Origin: Candidatus Latescibacterota bacterium
GTDB lineage: Bacteria > Latescibacterota > UBA2968 > UBA8231
Reading direction: 5' to 3'
Length of the DNA: 17,374 nucleotides
Assembly: GCA_003529325.1 (NCBI GenBank)
Contig: DPVW01000350.1
Span: forward strand, 29,397 to 46,770
The translations under genes and the position numbers were made by a program. The notes beneath the pieces were generated by a model. The model was given only the letters and a program-made list of their open reading frames with translations, was not told the origin of the DNA and searched no databases. Position 1 is the stretch's first letter. Each line of letters begins with the position of its first letter. Of the stretch, positions 8,603 through 15,404 are shown piece by piece.

Positions 8603-9382
8603 CTAGACCGCCCCCACGCGGTCGAGTAGCAGGGCGGCGCCCCGTTTGTATCCCTGCGCTCCCAGGGAGTGACCAGGATCGTCGGTGAGCAGGAATTCGA
8701 CGTCCACGCCTGCCGCATCGAGAGCATCACGTAGCTGTTCGCACGACTCGGTGCCGACGCGGGCGTCAGATTTTCCGATCGCCAAGAACACCGACCGATC
8801 GGCGGCCTTCGAGGCCCACCCACTCAAGGCGAGTCCGACAACATCTGGCAGGTCGACATCCGCCTCAAACTCGGCAAGCAGACGCCAATCCGTCACCGGA
8901 GCATATCCAGCTGCCGCCACAATCCGTGGTTCATGGACCAGCAGATACAGGGCCAGATATCCGCCGCGTGAAGTACCGCAAGTCACGATGCGCCCCGCTG
9001 CGGCCAGACCTCGGTGCACGCAGTTGTCGATGACCGCCCTGGCGTCCTCGGCGAAAACCGCAAATGGATCGATGCCACCCTTTACCAACGAGTTTCGCAG
9101 TCCGTGGATCCCTGAGCCGAAGTGATCGATGCGTTCGCCGTGGCCGGTGAAGTCAAAGCTCAACGCCCGATGTCCCGCCGCAAGAAAGGCATTGGATGTG
9201 CAGTTGTAAGGCGCCTGCAGCAGGGAACTCTCCCGACCCGATGCGAAGCTCATCAGCAGCGCCGGTTCGGCCGCCAGACGATCAGACGGCGGTGAGAGCA
9301 GCGTAACCGTCACATTTCGCTCTCCCACCGCCACGACAAAATCCTCGCGTTCGCTGCCTTCTACCTGCTCATTCGTCCCCAT
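8603..9382 (-). CDS. Alpha/beta hydrolase (dienelactone hydrolase/prolyl oligopeptidase-like fold)
   Basis: 259-residue cytoplasmic alpha/beta hydrolase. The nucleophile elbow is CGTSRGG with S138. The acid is probably D206 in IGKSDARVG and the histidine H238 in DDPGHSLG, giving a full catalytic triad. FDFTGHGER (76-84) sits at the usual oxyanion-side strand. It probably cleaves an ester or related bond; the substrate is unknown. It is the first gene of the leftward operon and is followed within two bases by the isomerase. The ATG at 9382 is chosen, although its ribosome site is weak. A TTG at 9421 in the same frame has AAAAAGAG just upstream and would add 13 residues, so the start is uncertain. 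Confidence 0.85.
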   Translation of the reverse strand: MGTNEQVEGSEREDFVVAVGERNVTVTLLSPPSDRLAAEPALLMSFASGRESSLLQAPYNCTSNAFLAAGHRALSFDFTGHGERIDHFGSGIHGLRNSLVKGGIDPFAVFAEDARAVIDNCVHRGLAAAGRIVTCGTSRGGYLALYLLVHEPRIVAAAGYAPVTDWRLLAEFEADVDLPDVVGLALSGWASKAADRSVFLAIGKSDARVGTESCEQLRDALDAAGVDVEFLLTDDPGHSLGAQGYKRGAALLLDRVGAV

Positions 9383-9476
9383 AAGACCGCCGAACCTATC
9401 CGCGACGGCCCGTCGTGACAAATGCTCTTTTTCAGGCCTGGGCTAGAGAACCCGGTGCCGACATGGCTCCTTGATG

Positions 9477-9492
9477 CAGAAGGCGCCTTCTG
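9477..9492. promoter_or_regulatory. 16-base perfect palindrome, possible operator
   Basis: CAGAAGGCGCCTTCTG is its own reverse complement. It lies in the gap upstream of the leftward hydrolase operon and 15 bases before the doubtful rightward GTG at 9508. A site for a dimeric regulator is one reading; a small hairpin in the leader RNA is another. No regulator gene is present in the window. Confidence 0.4.
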
Positions 9493-9507
9493 TTACGGAG
9501 AAACGAT

Positions 9508-9780
9508 GTGGAAAATTTGACCTCGCTGATCGAGCGAGTTCGTGCAGGCAAACGAGAAGCGTATGGTGACCAGAGCAACATGGTCGGCCTCTTGGCTCGC
9601 CCTGACTTCCACAAGCTCCCCGACGCGAAGAGATTGGGAGAATTGCACGCCACACCGGATGATCCCGCCATCTACCTCGACTTCGCTGTCACAGCGGCAT
9701 CTCTCGATTGCAGGTTGAGCCTCTGTTACCCCGCCACGGTGCTGCGGAGCTTGCTCCCCCACCTGCGGGACATGAAGAAA
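9508..9780 (+). CDS. Doubtful small ORF, possibly a gene remnant
   Basis: GTG 9508 has a good ribosome site (GGAG, 7 bases upstream). The frame starts MENLTSLIERVRAGKREAYG, vaguely like the beginning of an ECF sigma factor, and continues with MVGLLARPDFHKLPDAKRLG and DPAIYLDFAVTAASLD. G or C is common at third positions, as in real genes here. However, the frame does not stop before the terminator hairpin at 9783-9810 and would run to 10041, antisense to the GltS gene, which is implausible. A lost stop or frameshift is likely, and the end given here is arbitrary. No family recognised. The remainder of 9383-9811 holds only the palindrome at 9477 and the terminator. Confidence 0.3.
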
Positions 9781-9782
9781 CG

Positions 9783-9810
9783 GCCCCGTCGGATCGAGCA
9801 CCGACGGGGC
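9783..9810. terminator. Bidirectional intrinsic terminator
   Basis: Perfect 10-bp stem GCCCCGTCGG/CCGACGGGGC with an 8-base loop. It is followed by TTTAATT on the plus strand and by CGTTTCTT on the minus strand. It sits directly after the TAA of the leftward GltS gene (9814-9812), so its main role is probably to end that transcript. Confidence 0.85.
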
Positions 9811-9811
9811 T

Positions 9812-11149
9812 TTAATTACTGGCACGACGCCAGATGGTTGCCGCTGTCAGTGCAGCGGCAGTCACCAGCGTTGCCGCCGCCAATGCCAATCCATGTCCCT
9901 GGGCGAGCAACAGCGGCGCTGCCGTCAGCAGGCCAATCTCGACAGGTGCCAGGAATAGGTAGACGACACCGAAGTCGGCGAGCGCCTCGGACTCGTTGCG
10001 TGGATCGACGATCCGTAGAAGGGCGATCCCCATGGCCGTAACGCCAGTGATCCAACCCCAGGTAAACAGGGATCGTTCGAACCAGTATCCACCGCCCCGT
10101 GCGTCAAAGACACGGGGACCCAGCACGAAGAACAGCATGGCACAGAAACCAATGCCCGCCACCAGCAGCAATGCCAGTGGCCCCGCATAAGCTACGAGGA
10201 TGGGGATACGGATAGAGGCGATACCGTAGACGACGAGCAGATCCGTGAAGGCGCCACTGAGATGGCCCATCGTATCTCGATCGATGTAGTCGATCGTCCC
10301 GGTCTGGCGTAGGAGATTGCGCAGAATCGATGCCATGACAAATGCCAGGCAGAAGACGGGAAGCCGTATGTCCGGCAGGATCTCTGCCGCCCACTGGCTT
10401 GCACCGTAGGCGACGAGTGCCGTCGCCGCGATCAGACCACCATGTAGTGCCAGGGTGTCAATCGAATTCGATGAGATACTCTCCACACCTATGGGGACAC
10501 GCTCGTTTACGGGCACCAGACCAGTACGCAGTGCCACGGGCAACTGGTCGAAGCCACCCACATGGCGCGCCTGCCCACTACGGGACCCCCACGCCACCCA
10601 CACCAGGCCGCCGACGATAGCGGTCAGAACCCCTATCGTCGCCGACGTCATCGCCAGGGGCCCCGCCTCCGGCCAGCCGAGACCGGCGTAGACCTCGCCC
10701 ACCGCCGCCGCCGTCCCGTGGCCACCGACGAAACCCACGGCGATGAGTGCACCGAACCCCGGATTGAGATCCGGCCACAGCGGCCGCAGCAGGATTGCCG
10801 CCAAGGCGACGCCGACACCCCATTGTCCGACAATCGCCACCGTCGAGAACGACCACAGGTGGGCCAACCGCCGTGTCAACACACCGCTGGTCGTTGACGC
10901 GGCGGCGAAGGGCAACGCGGCGAACACCAGGGCGATGAGAATTCCGGGGTACTGTGCAAAGGCGTCCGACAAGGGCAACAGGTCTGCCCCATTCGGGCCA
11001 AGTGCGAGACCGAGAAAACCGCCGATCACCCCCGCCGGCAGGAACAACCGCTGCAACACGCCGACACGCGCGCGCAGGATCGTGCCACACAACAACAGTG
11101 CCGAGCCGACGCCCAGGTCGATGAACAACTGCCAGGCGGGGGAGGTCAC
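9812..11149 (-). CDS. Sodium/glutamate symporter family protein (GltS/ESS-like)
   Basis: 445-residue multi-pass inner-membrane protein with about ten or more hydrophobic segments spread over its length. The hallmark is VGFVGGHGTAAAVGEVY (around 138-154), the GGHGTA re-entrant motif of the glutamate:sodium symporter (ESS) family. The N-terminal part RLFLPAGVIGGFLGLALGP also matches the family. It probably takes up glutamate or a related acidic solute with sodium, but specificity may differ because the protein is longer than classical GltS (about 400 residues). Start is GTG 11149 with only a weak ribosome site; it lies 4 bases after the Nudix stop, so expression probably depends on that upstream gene. 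Ends at the terminator at 9783-9810. Confidence 0.88.
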   Translation of the reverse strand: MTSPAWQLFIDLGVGSALLLCGTILRARVGVLQRLFLPAGVIGGFLGLALGPNGADLLPLSDAFAQYPGILIALVFAALPFAAASTTSGVLTRRLAHLWSFSTVAIVGQWGVGVALAAILLRPLWPDLNPGFGALIAVGFVGGHGTAAAVGEVYAGLGWPEAGPLAMTSATIGVLTAIVGGLVWVAWGSRSGQARHVGGFDQLPVALRTGLVPVNERVPIGVESISSNSIDTLALHGGLIAATALVAYGASQWAAEILPDIRLPVFCLAFVMASILRNLLRQTGTIDYIDRDTMGHLSGAFTDLLVVYGIASIRIPILVAYAGPLALLLVAGIGFCAMLFFVLGPRVFDARGGGYWFERSLFTWGWITGVTAMGIALLRIVDPRNESEALADFGVVYLFLAPVEIGLLTAAPLLLAQGHGLALAAATLVTAAALTAATIWRRASN

Positions 11150-11153
11150 CCAG

Positions 11154-11723
11154 CTACCAGGGCAGGGACTTGGTCACCACCGCCTTGCGCAGATTGCCCA
11201 GCCAGATCGGCCAGAACCATTGCGTCTGACTGCCTTTTGGCAGAGAGGCAGGATCGATGACGTATTTCTTCTTTCGATCGATACCCTCACTCAGCATGTT
11301 TTCGATCGCCGAGTAGGGAATCCACGCGAAGGTGCCCCGTTCAGCGTACGCATCATTGTCGGCCGGTATTGGATGATTCATCACCCAGGGCACAGGGACA
11401 AATGGGACCTCGACGAAATACGACGCAAAATCTCCATCCATCACCGGCTCCAGTTTCTTGATCTTCTTCAGCAGGTCCGCCGCCTTGAAGTAACCTCGCG
11501 ACTCTTCCTGGGCCTTGCGCGCCGCCGTCTGTGCCACCGATTCGCCTTCCATGGCACCGCCCCCAAAACCGGCCCAACCCCTATCACTGTCCGCATGTTC
11601 TGCCAGCAGTAGATAAACCTCGCCACCGGATTGGAAATACAGCACCATACCCGCCGGTGCCTCAGCTACAGCAGCACCGCACAGTAGCGTCAGAAGCCCA
11701 GCACAATAGATCAACCGCCTCAT
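11154..11723 (-). CDS. Nudix hydrolase-like protein with signal peptide
   Basis: 189 residues. The N-terminus MRRLIYCAGLLTLLCGAAVAEAPA is a classic signal peptide (two arginines, hydrophobic core, AVA-EA cleavage site), so the mature protein should be periplasmic or extracellular. The Nudix box is at G55-x5-E61-x7-R69-x-x-x-E73-E74; the E after the arginine is K70 and the final G-U is shifted (SRGY). The metal-binding E73-E74 pair is kept. Nudix enzymes usually cleave nucleoside diphosphate-linked compounds inside the cell, so an exported member is unusual and the substrate is unknown. ATG 11723 has AAAGG five bases upstream. The frame extends to 11861, but that would bury the signal peptide. 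Probably cotranscribed with the symporter (gap 4 bases). Confidence 0.8.
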   Translation of the reverse strand: MRRLIYCAGLLTLLCGAAVAEAPAGMVLYFQSGGEVYLLLAEHADSDRGWAGFGGGAMEGESVAQTAARKAQEESRGYFKAADLLKKIKKLEPVMDGDFASYFVEVPFVPVPWVMNHPIPADNDAYAERGTFAWIPYSAIENMLSEGIDRKKKYVIDPASLPKGSQTQWFWPIWLGNLRKAVVTKSLPW

Positions 11724-11895
11724 ATCAACCTTTCTATTCGCACTCTCATTGAGTTTTTCGTCGGATACATCCGCTCCGAAAGTAAGGATATTCTGGGCCA
11801 CCGAGCTGTCGCGTGCCCGCCGAACTCTCTGGTCGATGCTCACGGAGGTTGGGACCAACACACTCCGCCCTAAACGTCAGCAAACCCGCGATCAC

Positions 11896-11925
11896 TCGTC
11901 AAACCTGGGGCCATCTCACTATACT
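11896..11925 (+). promoter_or_regulatory. Possible sigma-70 promoter for the SSS symporter
   Basis: TATACT at 11920-11925 matches the -10 box at four or five positions, with a weak TCGTCA (-35-like) 18 bases upstream. It lies about 35 bases before the symporter start, in the divergent gap 11724-11960. Confidence 0.3.
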
Positions 11926-11960
11926 ACCCTCTCCACTCCAAAGGAGGCGCGTCCAACACT

Positions 11961-13526
11961 ATGCACCTGCACCCCATCGACCTGCTGATCGTCGTCGCAT
12001 ATATCGGCGGTACCATCGCCGTGGGCTTGCTGGCACGCACCGCAATCCATGGCATCTCAGACTTCCTCGTCGCCGGCCGCGCGTTGAAAACACACATGGC
12101 CGCCGCCACCATGGTCAGCACCGGACTCGGCCTGGTTACGGTCATGTACATGGCGCAGGAAGGTTTCGTGAATGGCTTCGCCCCGTTCATTGTCGGCGTC
12201 ATTGCGACGTGTGCGCATTTCGTCATCGGCAAAACCGGGTTCCTCGTCAGTCGACTGCGCCATCTGCGGTTGATGACGATACCGGAGCTGTACGAGATAA
12301 AGTATTCGCGGGGCGTGCGTCTGTTGGGTGGCTGTATTCTGGGACTCGCTGGCACACTCAATATGTGCCTGTTCCCGATTCTGGGATCGAAGTTTGTCGT
12401 CGGCTTCACCGGCATGCCGGAGGCCTGGACCAACCCGGTCATGATCGTGCTGCTCGTCATCGTCGTGTTCTATACGCTGATGGGAGGCATGGTCTCCGTC
12501 GTGCTCACCGACTTCGCCCAGTTCGTGCTGTTGACCTTGGGCTTCGCCATCGGCACTTACTGCGTTCTCACCCATCCCGACTTGGGTTGGGACGTCATCG
12601 TCGCCTCCCTTGAACAACACAAAGGCGCCGATGCTTTCGATCCCATCAGCAACATCTCCTATGGTTGGACCTTCGTCTTCTACTTCATCGCCATCTCCTT
12701 CATAGGCACCCTCTGGCAGCCGGAAGTATCACGCCCCCTGTCATCAGCCGACTCGGAGGTAGCACGCAAGATCTTCTGGATCCAGGGACTCACTGCTGTA
12801 GGCCGCGCCGTGATCCCCATGTTCTGGGGTGCCGCCGCTTTTGCCTGGACCCACCTGCCATCCTACACCGGCGCCTATGCCGCCGACGGTCAATCAGCTG
12901 TACCCGAGATGCTGGGCCAGATCCTGCCCGTCGGTGTTGCCGGGCTGTTGCTGGCAGGCATGTTTGCCGCCTTCATGTCAACTCACGACAGTTATCTGCT
13001 CGCCTGGAGTGGTGTCATCGTCAGAGATGTCGTCTCCCCGATCAAGGCGATGCTCGCCTGCAGTGATCAGAGTTGTGGCGAAGACGACACCTGGGGTGGC
13101 CTGTCCAGCGAAAAGGAAGTCTACTGGACACGATTCTGCGTCGTCCTGCTCGCGCTGATGCTGGCGTTGTTTGGCATGTTCTTCATCAACCGGCTACCGG
13201 AAACCGCCTTCAAGTGGATGTATTTGACGGGCACGATCTATTTCGCCGGCACGGTAGGCACAGTGCTGTTGGGCCTCTACTGGAGCAAGTCCAACGCCGT
13301 CGGCGCTTACTGCGCCTTGATCCTGGGCGCCTTTGGTCCACTCAACTTCCTGATCATGAGCATGGTCCCGGAATCGGTACCGGCCGCCATTCTGCCATTT
13401 GTCGAAAATTCGAATCTAACAAATCTGGCCAGCCTCTTTCTCGGCGGCTTCGGCATGGTCGTCGGTTCCCTGTTGACACAAAAAAGTCACCCACCGCGTG
13501 CCCTCAGCTTTTCCGGCATGCGCTAG
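11961..13526 (+). CDS. Sodium:solute symporter (SSS) family protein
   Basis: 521-residue inner-membrane protein with about 12-13 hydrophobic segments. Typical SSS features: an N-terminal helix IDLLIVVAYIGGTIAVGLLAR followed by SDFLVAGRAL, the helix-2 stretch TGLGLVTVMYMAQEG, YTLMGGMVSVVLTDFAQ (YTxxGGxxAVxxTDxxQ motif) and a helix ending MFAAFMSTHDSYLLAWSGVIVRD, matching MAAxMSTxDSxLLxxSS. It couples sodium entry to uptake of an organic solute (sugar, amino acid, osmolyte or organic acid), not predictable further. AAGGAGG lies upstream with a long 13-base spacing to ATG 11961. The next small gene starts 11 bases after its stop, in an operon. Confidence 0.92.
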   Translation: MHLHPIDLLIVVAYIGGTIAVGLLARTAIHGISDFLVAGRALKTHMAAATMVSTGLGLVTVMYMAQEGFVNGFAPFIVGVIATCAHFVIGKTGFLVSRLRHLRLMTIPELYEIKYSRGVRLLGGCILGLAGTLNMCLFPILGSKFVVGFTGMPEAWTNPVMIVLLVIVVFYTLMGGMVSVVLTDFAQFVLLTLGFAIGTYCVLTHPDLGWDVIVASLEQHKGADAFDPISNISYGWTFVFYFIAISFIGTLWQPEVSRPLSSADSEVARKIFWIQGLTAVGRAVIPMFWGAAAFAWTHLPSYTGAYAADGQSAVPEMLGQILPVGVAGLLLAGMFAAFMSTHDSYLLAWSGVIVRDVVSPIKAMLACSDQSCGEDDTWGGLSSEKEVYWTRFCVVLLALMLALFGMFFINRLPETAFKWMYLTGTIYFAGTVGTVLLGLYWSKSNAVGAYCALILGAFGPLNFLIMSMVPESVPAAILPFVENSNLTNLASLFLGGFGMVVGSLLTQKSHPPRALSFSGMR

Positions 13527-13537
13527 GAGAAAAACCA

Positions 13538-13681
13538 ATGGATATCTCTGCCTGGAAAAGTGTGTGGAGTCTGGTCTTCACAGTCTCCAGCATCATGTTC
13601 TACCTCACCGTCGCCATCGTCGCCTATAAAGGTGCCGGTGACGTGGCGCAGATGATCCGCGAGATGATGGCTAAACGCTAG
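13538..13681 (+). CDS. 47-residue single-pass membrane protein, probable symporter partner
   Basis: MDISAWKSVWSLVFTVSSIM... has one hydrophobic helix (about residues 10-30) followed by a short polar tail ending REMMAKR. AGGAG overlaps the symporter's TAG and lies 8 bases before ATG 13538, giving a strong ribosome site and tight coupling. Very short membrane proteins encoded directly after SSS symporters are known as small accessory proteins, and this matches in size and position; sequence identity to that family cannot be checked here. It may stabilise or modulate the symporter. Confidence 0.75.
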   Translation: MDISAWKSVWSLVFTVSSIMFYLTVAIVAYKGAGDVAQMIREMMAKR

Positions 13682-13728
13682 ATCATCGGGACTTGCGATT
13701 GTTGCGCTGCCTTACGCAGCTTCGTCTT

Positions 13729-14405
13729 ATGGACATCATCGAATACGACGATAGCGCCCACTTCCTCGAACGGGCGGCACCCGTACTGAGTCGTAACGAG
13801 GCTTTCACCGGGTTGATCTACGGTGTCGCCGACCGCGTCGGGCGCATCGCCGAGATGGATCCGGACGAGGACCCGCCCTTTCTGGCAACGGTGGAACAGG
13901 ACACGAGATCCGCTTGCTCGCCGTCATGACGCCGCCGCATCGGCCCCTGCTGCACGCCCGTGGTGACACCCCTGAGTCCGACTCCCTGCAGGCACTTGCC
14001 GATCACATGCGGGCCAACACAAGAGTAGTACCCGTGGGACCCCGACCACTGAGCGAAGCCTTCGCCGATATCTGGACAAGCGTCTCAGGCCAGAGTCTGG
14101 GTCAGGGATTGGCCATGATGGTGTATGAATTGCGCCAGATCCAGAAGTCGGAACCCGTCGACTTCGCCGCCCGATCCCGTCCGACACCGACGGGAATGGC
14201 CATCAATGCCGTCTACACACCGGCGGCACTTCGTGGCCGAGGGTATGCATCGGCCTGTGTCACGGCGCTCTGCCGTGAAATCCTGGATAGTGGCAGGAGC
14301 TTCTGCACCCTCTTTGCCGATGTCGGAAACCCCACGGCAAATGGCATCTATCAGCGAATCGGCTTCCAGCCCCTCGGAGAATTCGTCGAGCTCGACTTCG
14401 TCTGA
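13729..14405 (+). pseudogene. GNAT-family N-acetyltransferase, frameshifted by one missing base
   Basis: The N-terminal frame (ATG 13729) reads MDIIEYDDSAHFLERAAPVL...PPFLATVEQD and stops at 13927. A second frame continues GHEIRLLAVMTPPHRPLL... to TGA 14403-14405. Adding one G in the CAGGACAC stretch (about 13895-13900) joins them as VEQGHEIRLLAVMTPPH, giving about 225 residues. The C-terminal part has the acetyl-CoA-binding pattern INAVYTPAALRGRGYAS (R-G-x-G-x-A/S) and GNPTANGIYQRIGF. The layout resembles GNAT proteins with an N-terminal extra domain. It may be a real pseudogene, a sequencing error, or two separately translated pieces. The start has a weak ribosome site. A 5-bp hairpin (13706-13720) precedes it. 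Its stop overlaps the next ATG by one base. Confidence 0.8.
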
Positions 14406-15007
14406 TGGAGAAGGCCGATGTCGAGCCTCGTGGCATTTATCTCGACATCAAGGGTTTTCGTGACCGACCGCCCATCGTACTCGGTATTGCCGTTGGGGAA
14501 ACGTTTGAGCAAGTCGTCACCGATGCCGACTTTGGGGATGCCGCCCTGGCCAAGGATCTGCGCTTCAATCGCTTTGAGGACGAGGTGCAAGCCCTCGTGG
14601 TTCGATGCAGACGCGAGTCGCGACGGATCTTCGCCTTCTCGAGACAGATCCTGCATGCAATCGAACACTTCGCACCATCGGCTGCGGCGGTGATGGATCT
14701 CTACGAAGACGCCCGGGAACTGGCCCTGTTATGGCACGAGAAGTCCCGCCGAGGAGCAGAGCCGGACTGGAGTCTGGCCGACTTTCTCGCCGACCTCGAA
14801 CGACCGCAACCCCGCCTGTTGGCGCCCAAACACACTTCCAGTCGCCTCCGCTACGTCGAACAACAACTGCGCAAACACGGTGCGTATGATGCCATTACCG
14901 GCGGTGCCAAGGCGAAGTGGACGAAACTGCTGCAGCAGAATGAGAGTGACACACGAGGAACCCGGGAGTTGGTGCTGCATGCGGCGCGCGAACTGACGTG
15001 CCGCTGA
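14405..15007 (+). CDS. Uncharacterised protein, possible RNase H-like nuclease fold
   Basis: 200 residues. The start GIYLDIKGFRDRPPIVLGIAVG followed by FEQVVTD resembles the first strands of RNase H-like/DEDD exonuclease domains (YLDIEG...P..LGI...), and RRIFAFSRQILHAIEHF resembles their second conserved segment. The first acidic pair is D-x-K instead of D-x-E, so catalytic activity is doubtful. The C-terminal 90 residues are charged and helical (SRLRYVEQQLRKHGAYDAI), with no recognised domain. ATG 14405 shares one base with the upstream TGA (TGATG), so translation is probably coupled to the broken GNAT gene. No homologous function can be named with confidence. Confidence 0.65.
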   Translation: MEKADVEPRGIYLDIKGFRDRPPIVLGIAVGETFEQVVTDADFGDAALAKDLRFNRFEDEVQALVVRCRRESRRIFAFSRQILHAIEHFAPSAAAVMDLYEDARELALLWHEKSRRGAEPDWSLADFLADLERPQPRLLAPKHTSSRLRYVEQQLRKHGAYDAITGGAKAKWTKLLQQNESDTRGTRELVLHAARELTCR

Positions 15008-15044
15008 CCCCCGATTGTAGCACGTGGCCTCTCTTCATGCTGGG

Positions 15045-15073
15045 TTGCGATTCCCAACGGGATTTTGTATCCT
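15045..15073 (+). promoter_or_regulatory. Possible sigma-70 promoter for a structured RNA
   Basis: TTGCGA (15045-15050) and TATCCT (15068-15073) are separated by 17 bases; each matches four of six consensus positions. Transcription would start near 15080 and run through a series of hairpins to the terminator at 15260-15298. Confidence 0.4.
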
Positions 15074-15128
15074 CGAAACAGGATGGCGTCAGATTGGCGT
15101 CGCGATCGCCACCTTCGAGGAGGGGATC

Positions 15129-15158
15129 ATGGAGCCGTGGAACGTAGGGTGGTCTTAG
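15129..15158 (+). CDS. Possible 9-codon leader peptide with two tryptophans
   Basis: ATG 15129 is preceded by AGGAGG five bases upstream, one of the best ribosome sites in the window. It encodes MEPWNVGWS and stops at TAG 15156-15158. The second TGG codon and the stop lie in the left arm of the hairpin at 15148-15176, as in tryptophan attenuators. No trp gene follows and no antiterminator pairing was found, so chance is a fair alternative. Confidence 0.3.
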   Translation: MEPWNVGWS

Positions 15159-15259
15159 CGATCCGCTACGACCACCGCTGAAACCCACCGCACCACCGAA
15201 CCGACGGCGGAGCCGCTGCCGGTTCATGCGGGTCCAGCCTGGACCCCACAGTCATTGAC

Positions 15260-15298
15260 AGAAAGGCCTCCCGTCCCGAGCGGATGGGGGGCCTTTCT
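15260..15298. terminator. Strong bidirectional intrinsic terminator
   Basis: A 17-pair stem: GAAAGGCCTCCCGTCC pairs with GGATGGGGGGCCTTTC (two G-T pairs) plus a flanking A-T, with a CGAGC loop. The A-rich foot and T-rich end lie inside the stem, so it can work both ways: for plus-strand transcripts from 15080 and for the leftward oxygenase gene ending at 15405. Confidence 0.88.
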
Positions 15299-15404
15299 CG
15301 GTCCCCTGCATACGCCAGACTTCGTCCTGAATCTTACCCGGGGCGTGGTACAGAGAATCGCGATGCAGATCGTGATCCCGCTCCGGGTTTCCGGTTGGTC
15401 AAAC

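Larger units (their letters stand above)
15080..15300 (+). ncRNA. Candidate structured RNA or orphan attenuator
   Basis: There is no long protein gene in 15008-15404. On the plus strand five hairpins stand in a row: 15095-15111 (TGGCG/CGCCA); 15148-15176 (GGTGGTC/GACCACC with an inner TAGCG/CGCTA); 15198-15225 (12-position stem with one mismatch and a GAGC loop); 15230-15246 (GGGTCCA/TGGACCC); and the terminator at 15260-15298. A promoter-like motif precedes them. None of the common RNAs (tmRNA, RNase P, SRP RNA, 6S, usual riboswitches) is recognised. The folds were found by eye and no energy was computed. A coding leader (15129-15158) lies inside it. The gene downstream is on the opposite strand, so a cis-acting role on a plus-strand gene is not evident. 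Nothing is seen in 15300-15404. Confidence 0.4.

Noticed and set aside
9432..9461. Ten-codon leftward ORF (MSAPGSLAQA) with AAGGAG upstream of the hydrolase
   Set aside because: Could be a leader peptide, but it has no biased composition and no clear attenuator structure next to it; the ribosome site could be chance.
10743..11612. Rightward open frame of 289 codons
   Set aside because: Antisense to the symporter and Nudix genes, P/R/T-rich, no recognisable domain.
12057..12620. Leftward open frame of 187 codons
   Set aside because: Antisense to the SSS symporter; H/Q/E/D-rich sequence typical of the reverse of membrane helices.
13706..13720. GCTGC/GCAGC hairpin after the small membrane protein gene
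   Set aside because: Only 5 bp with no T-run, so too weak to call a terminator.
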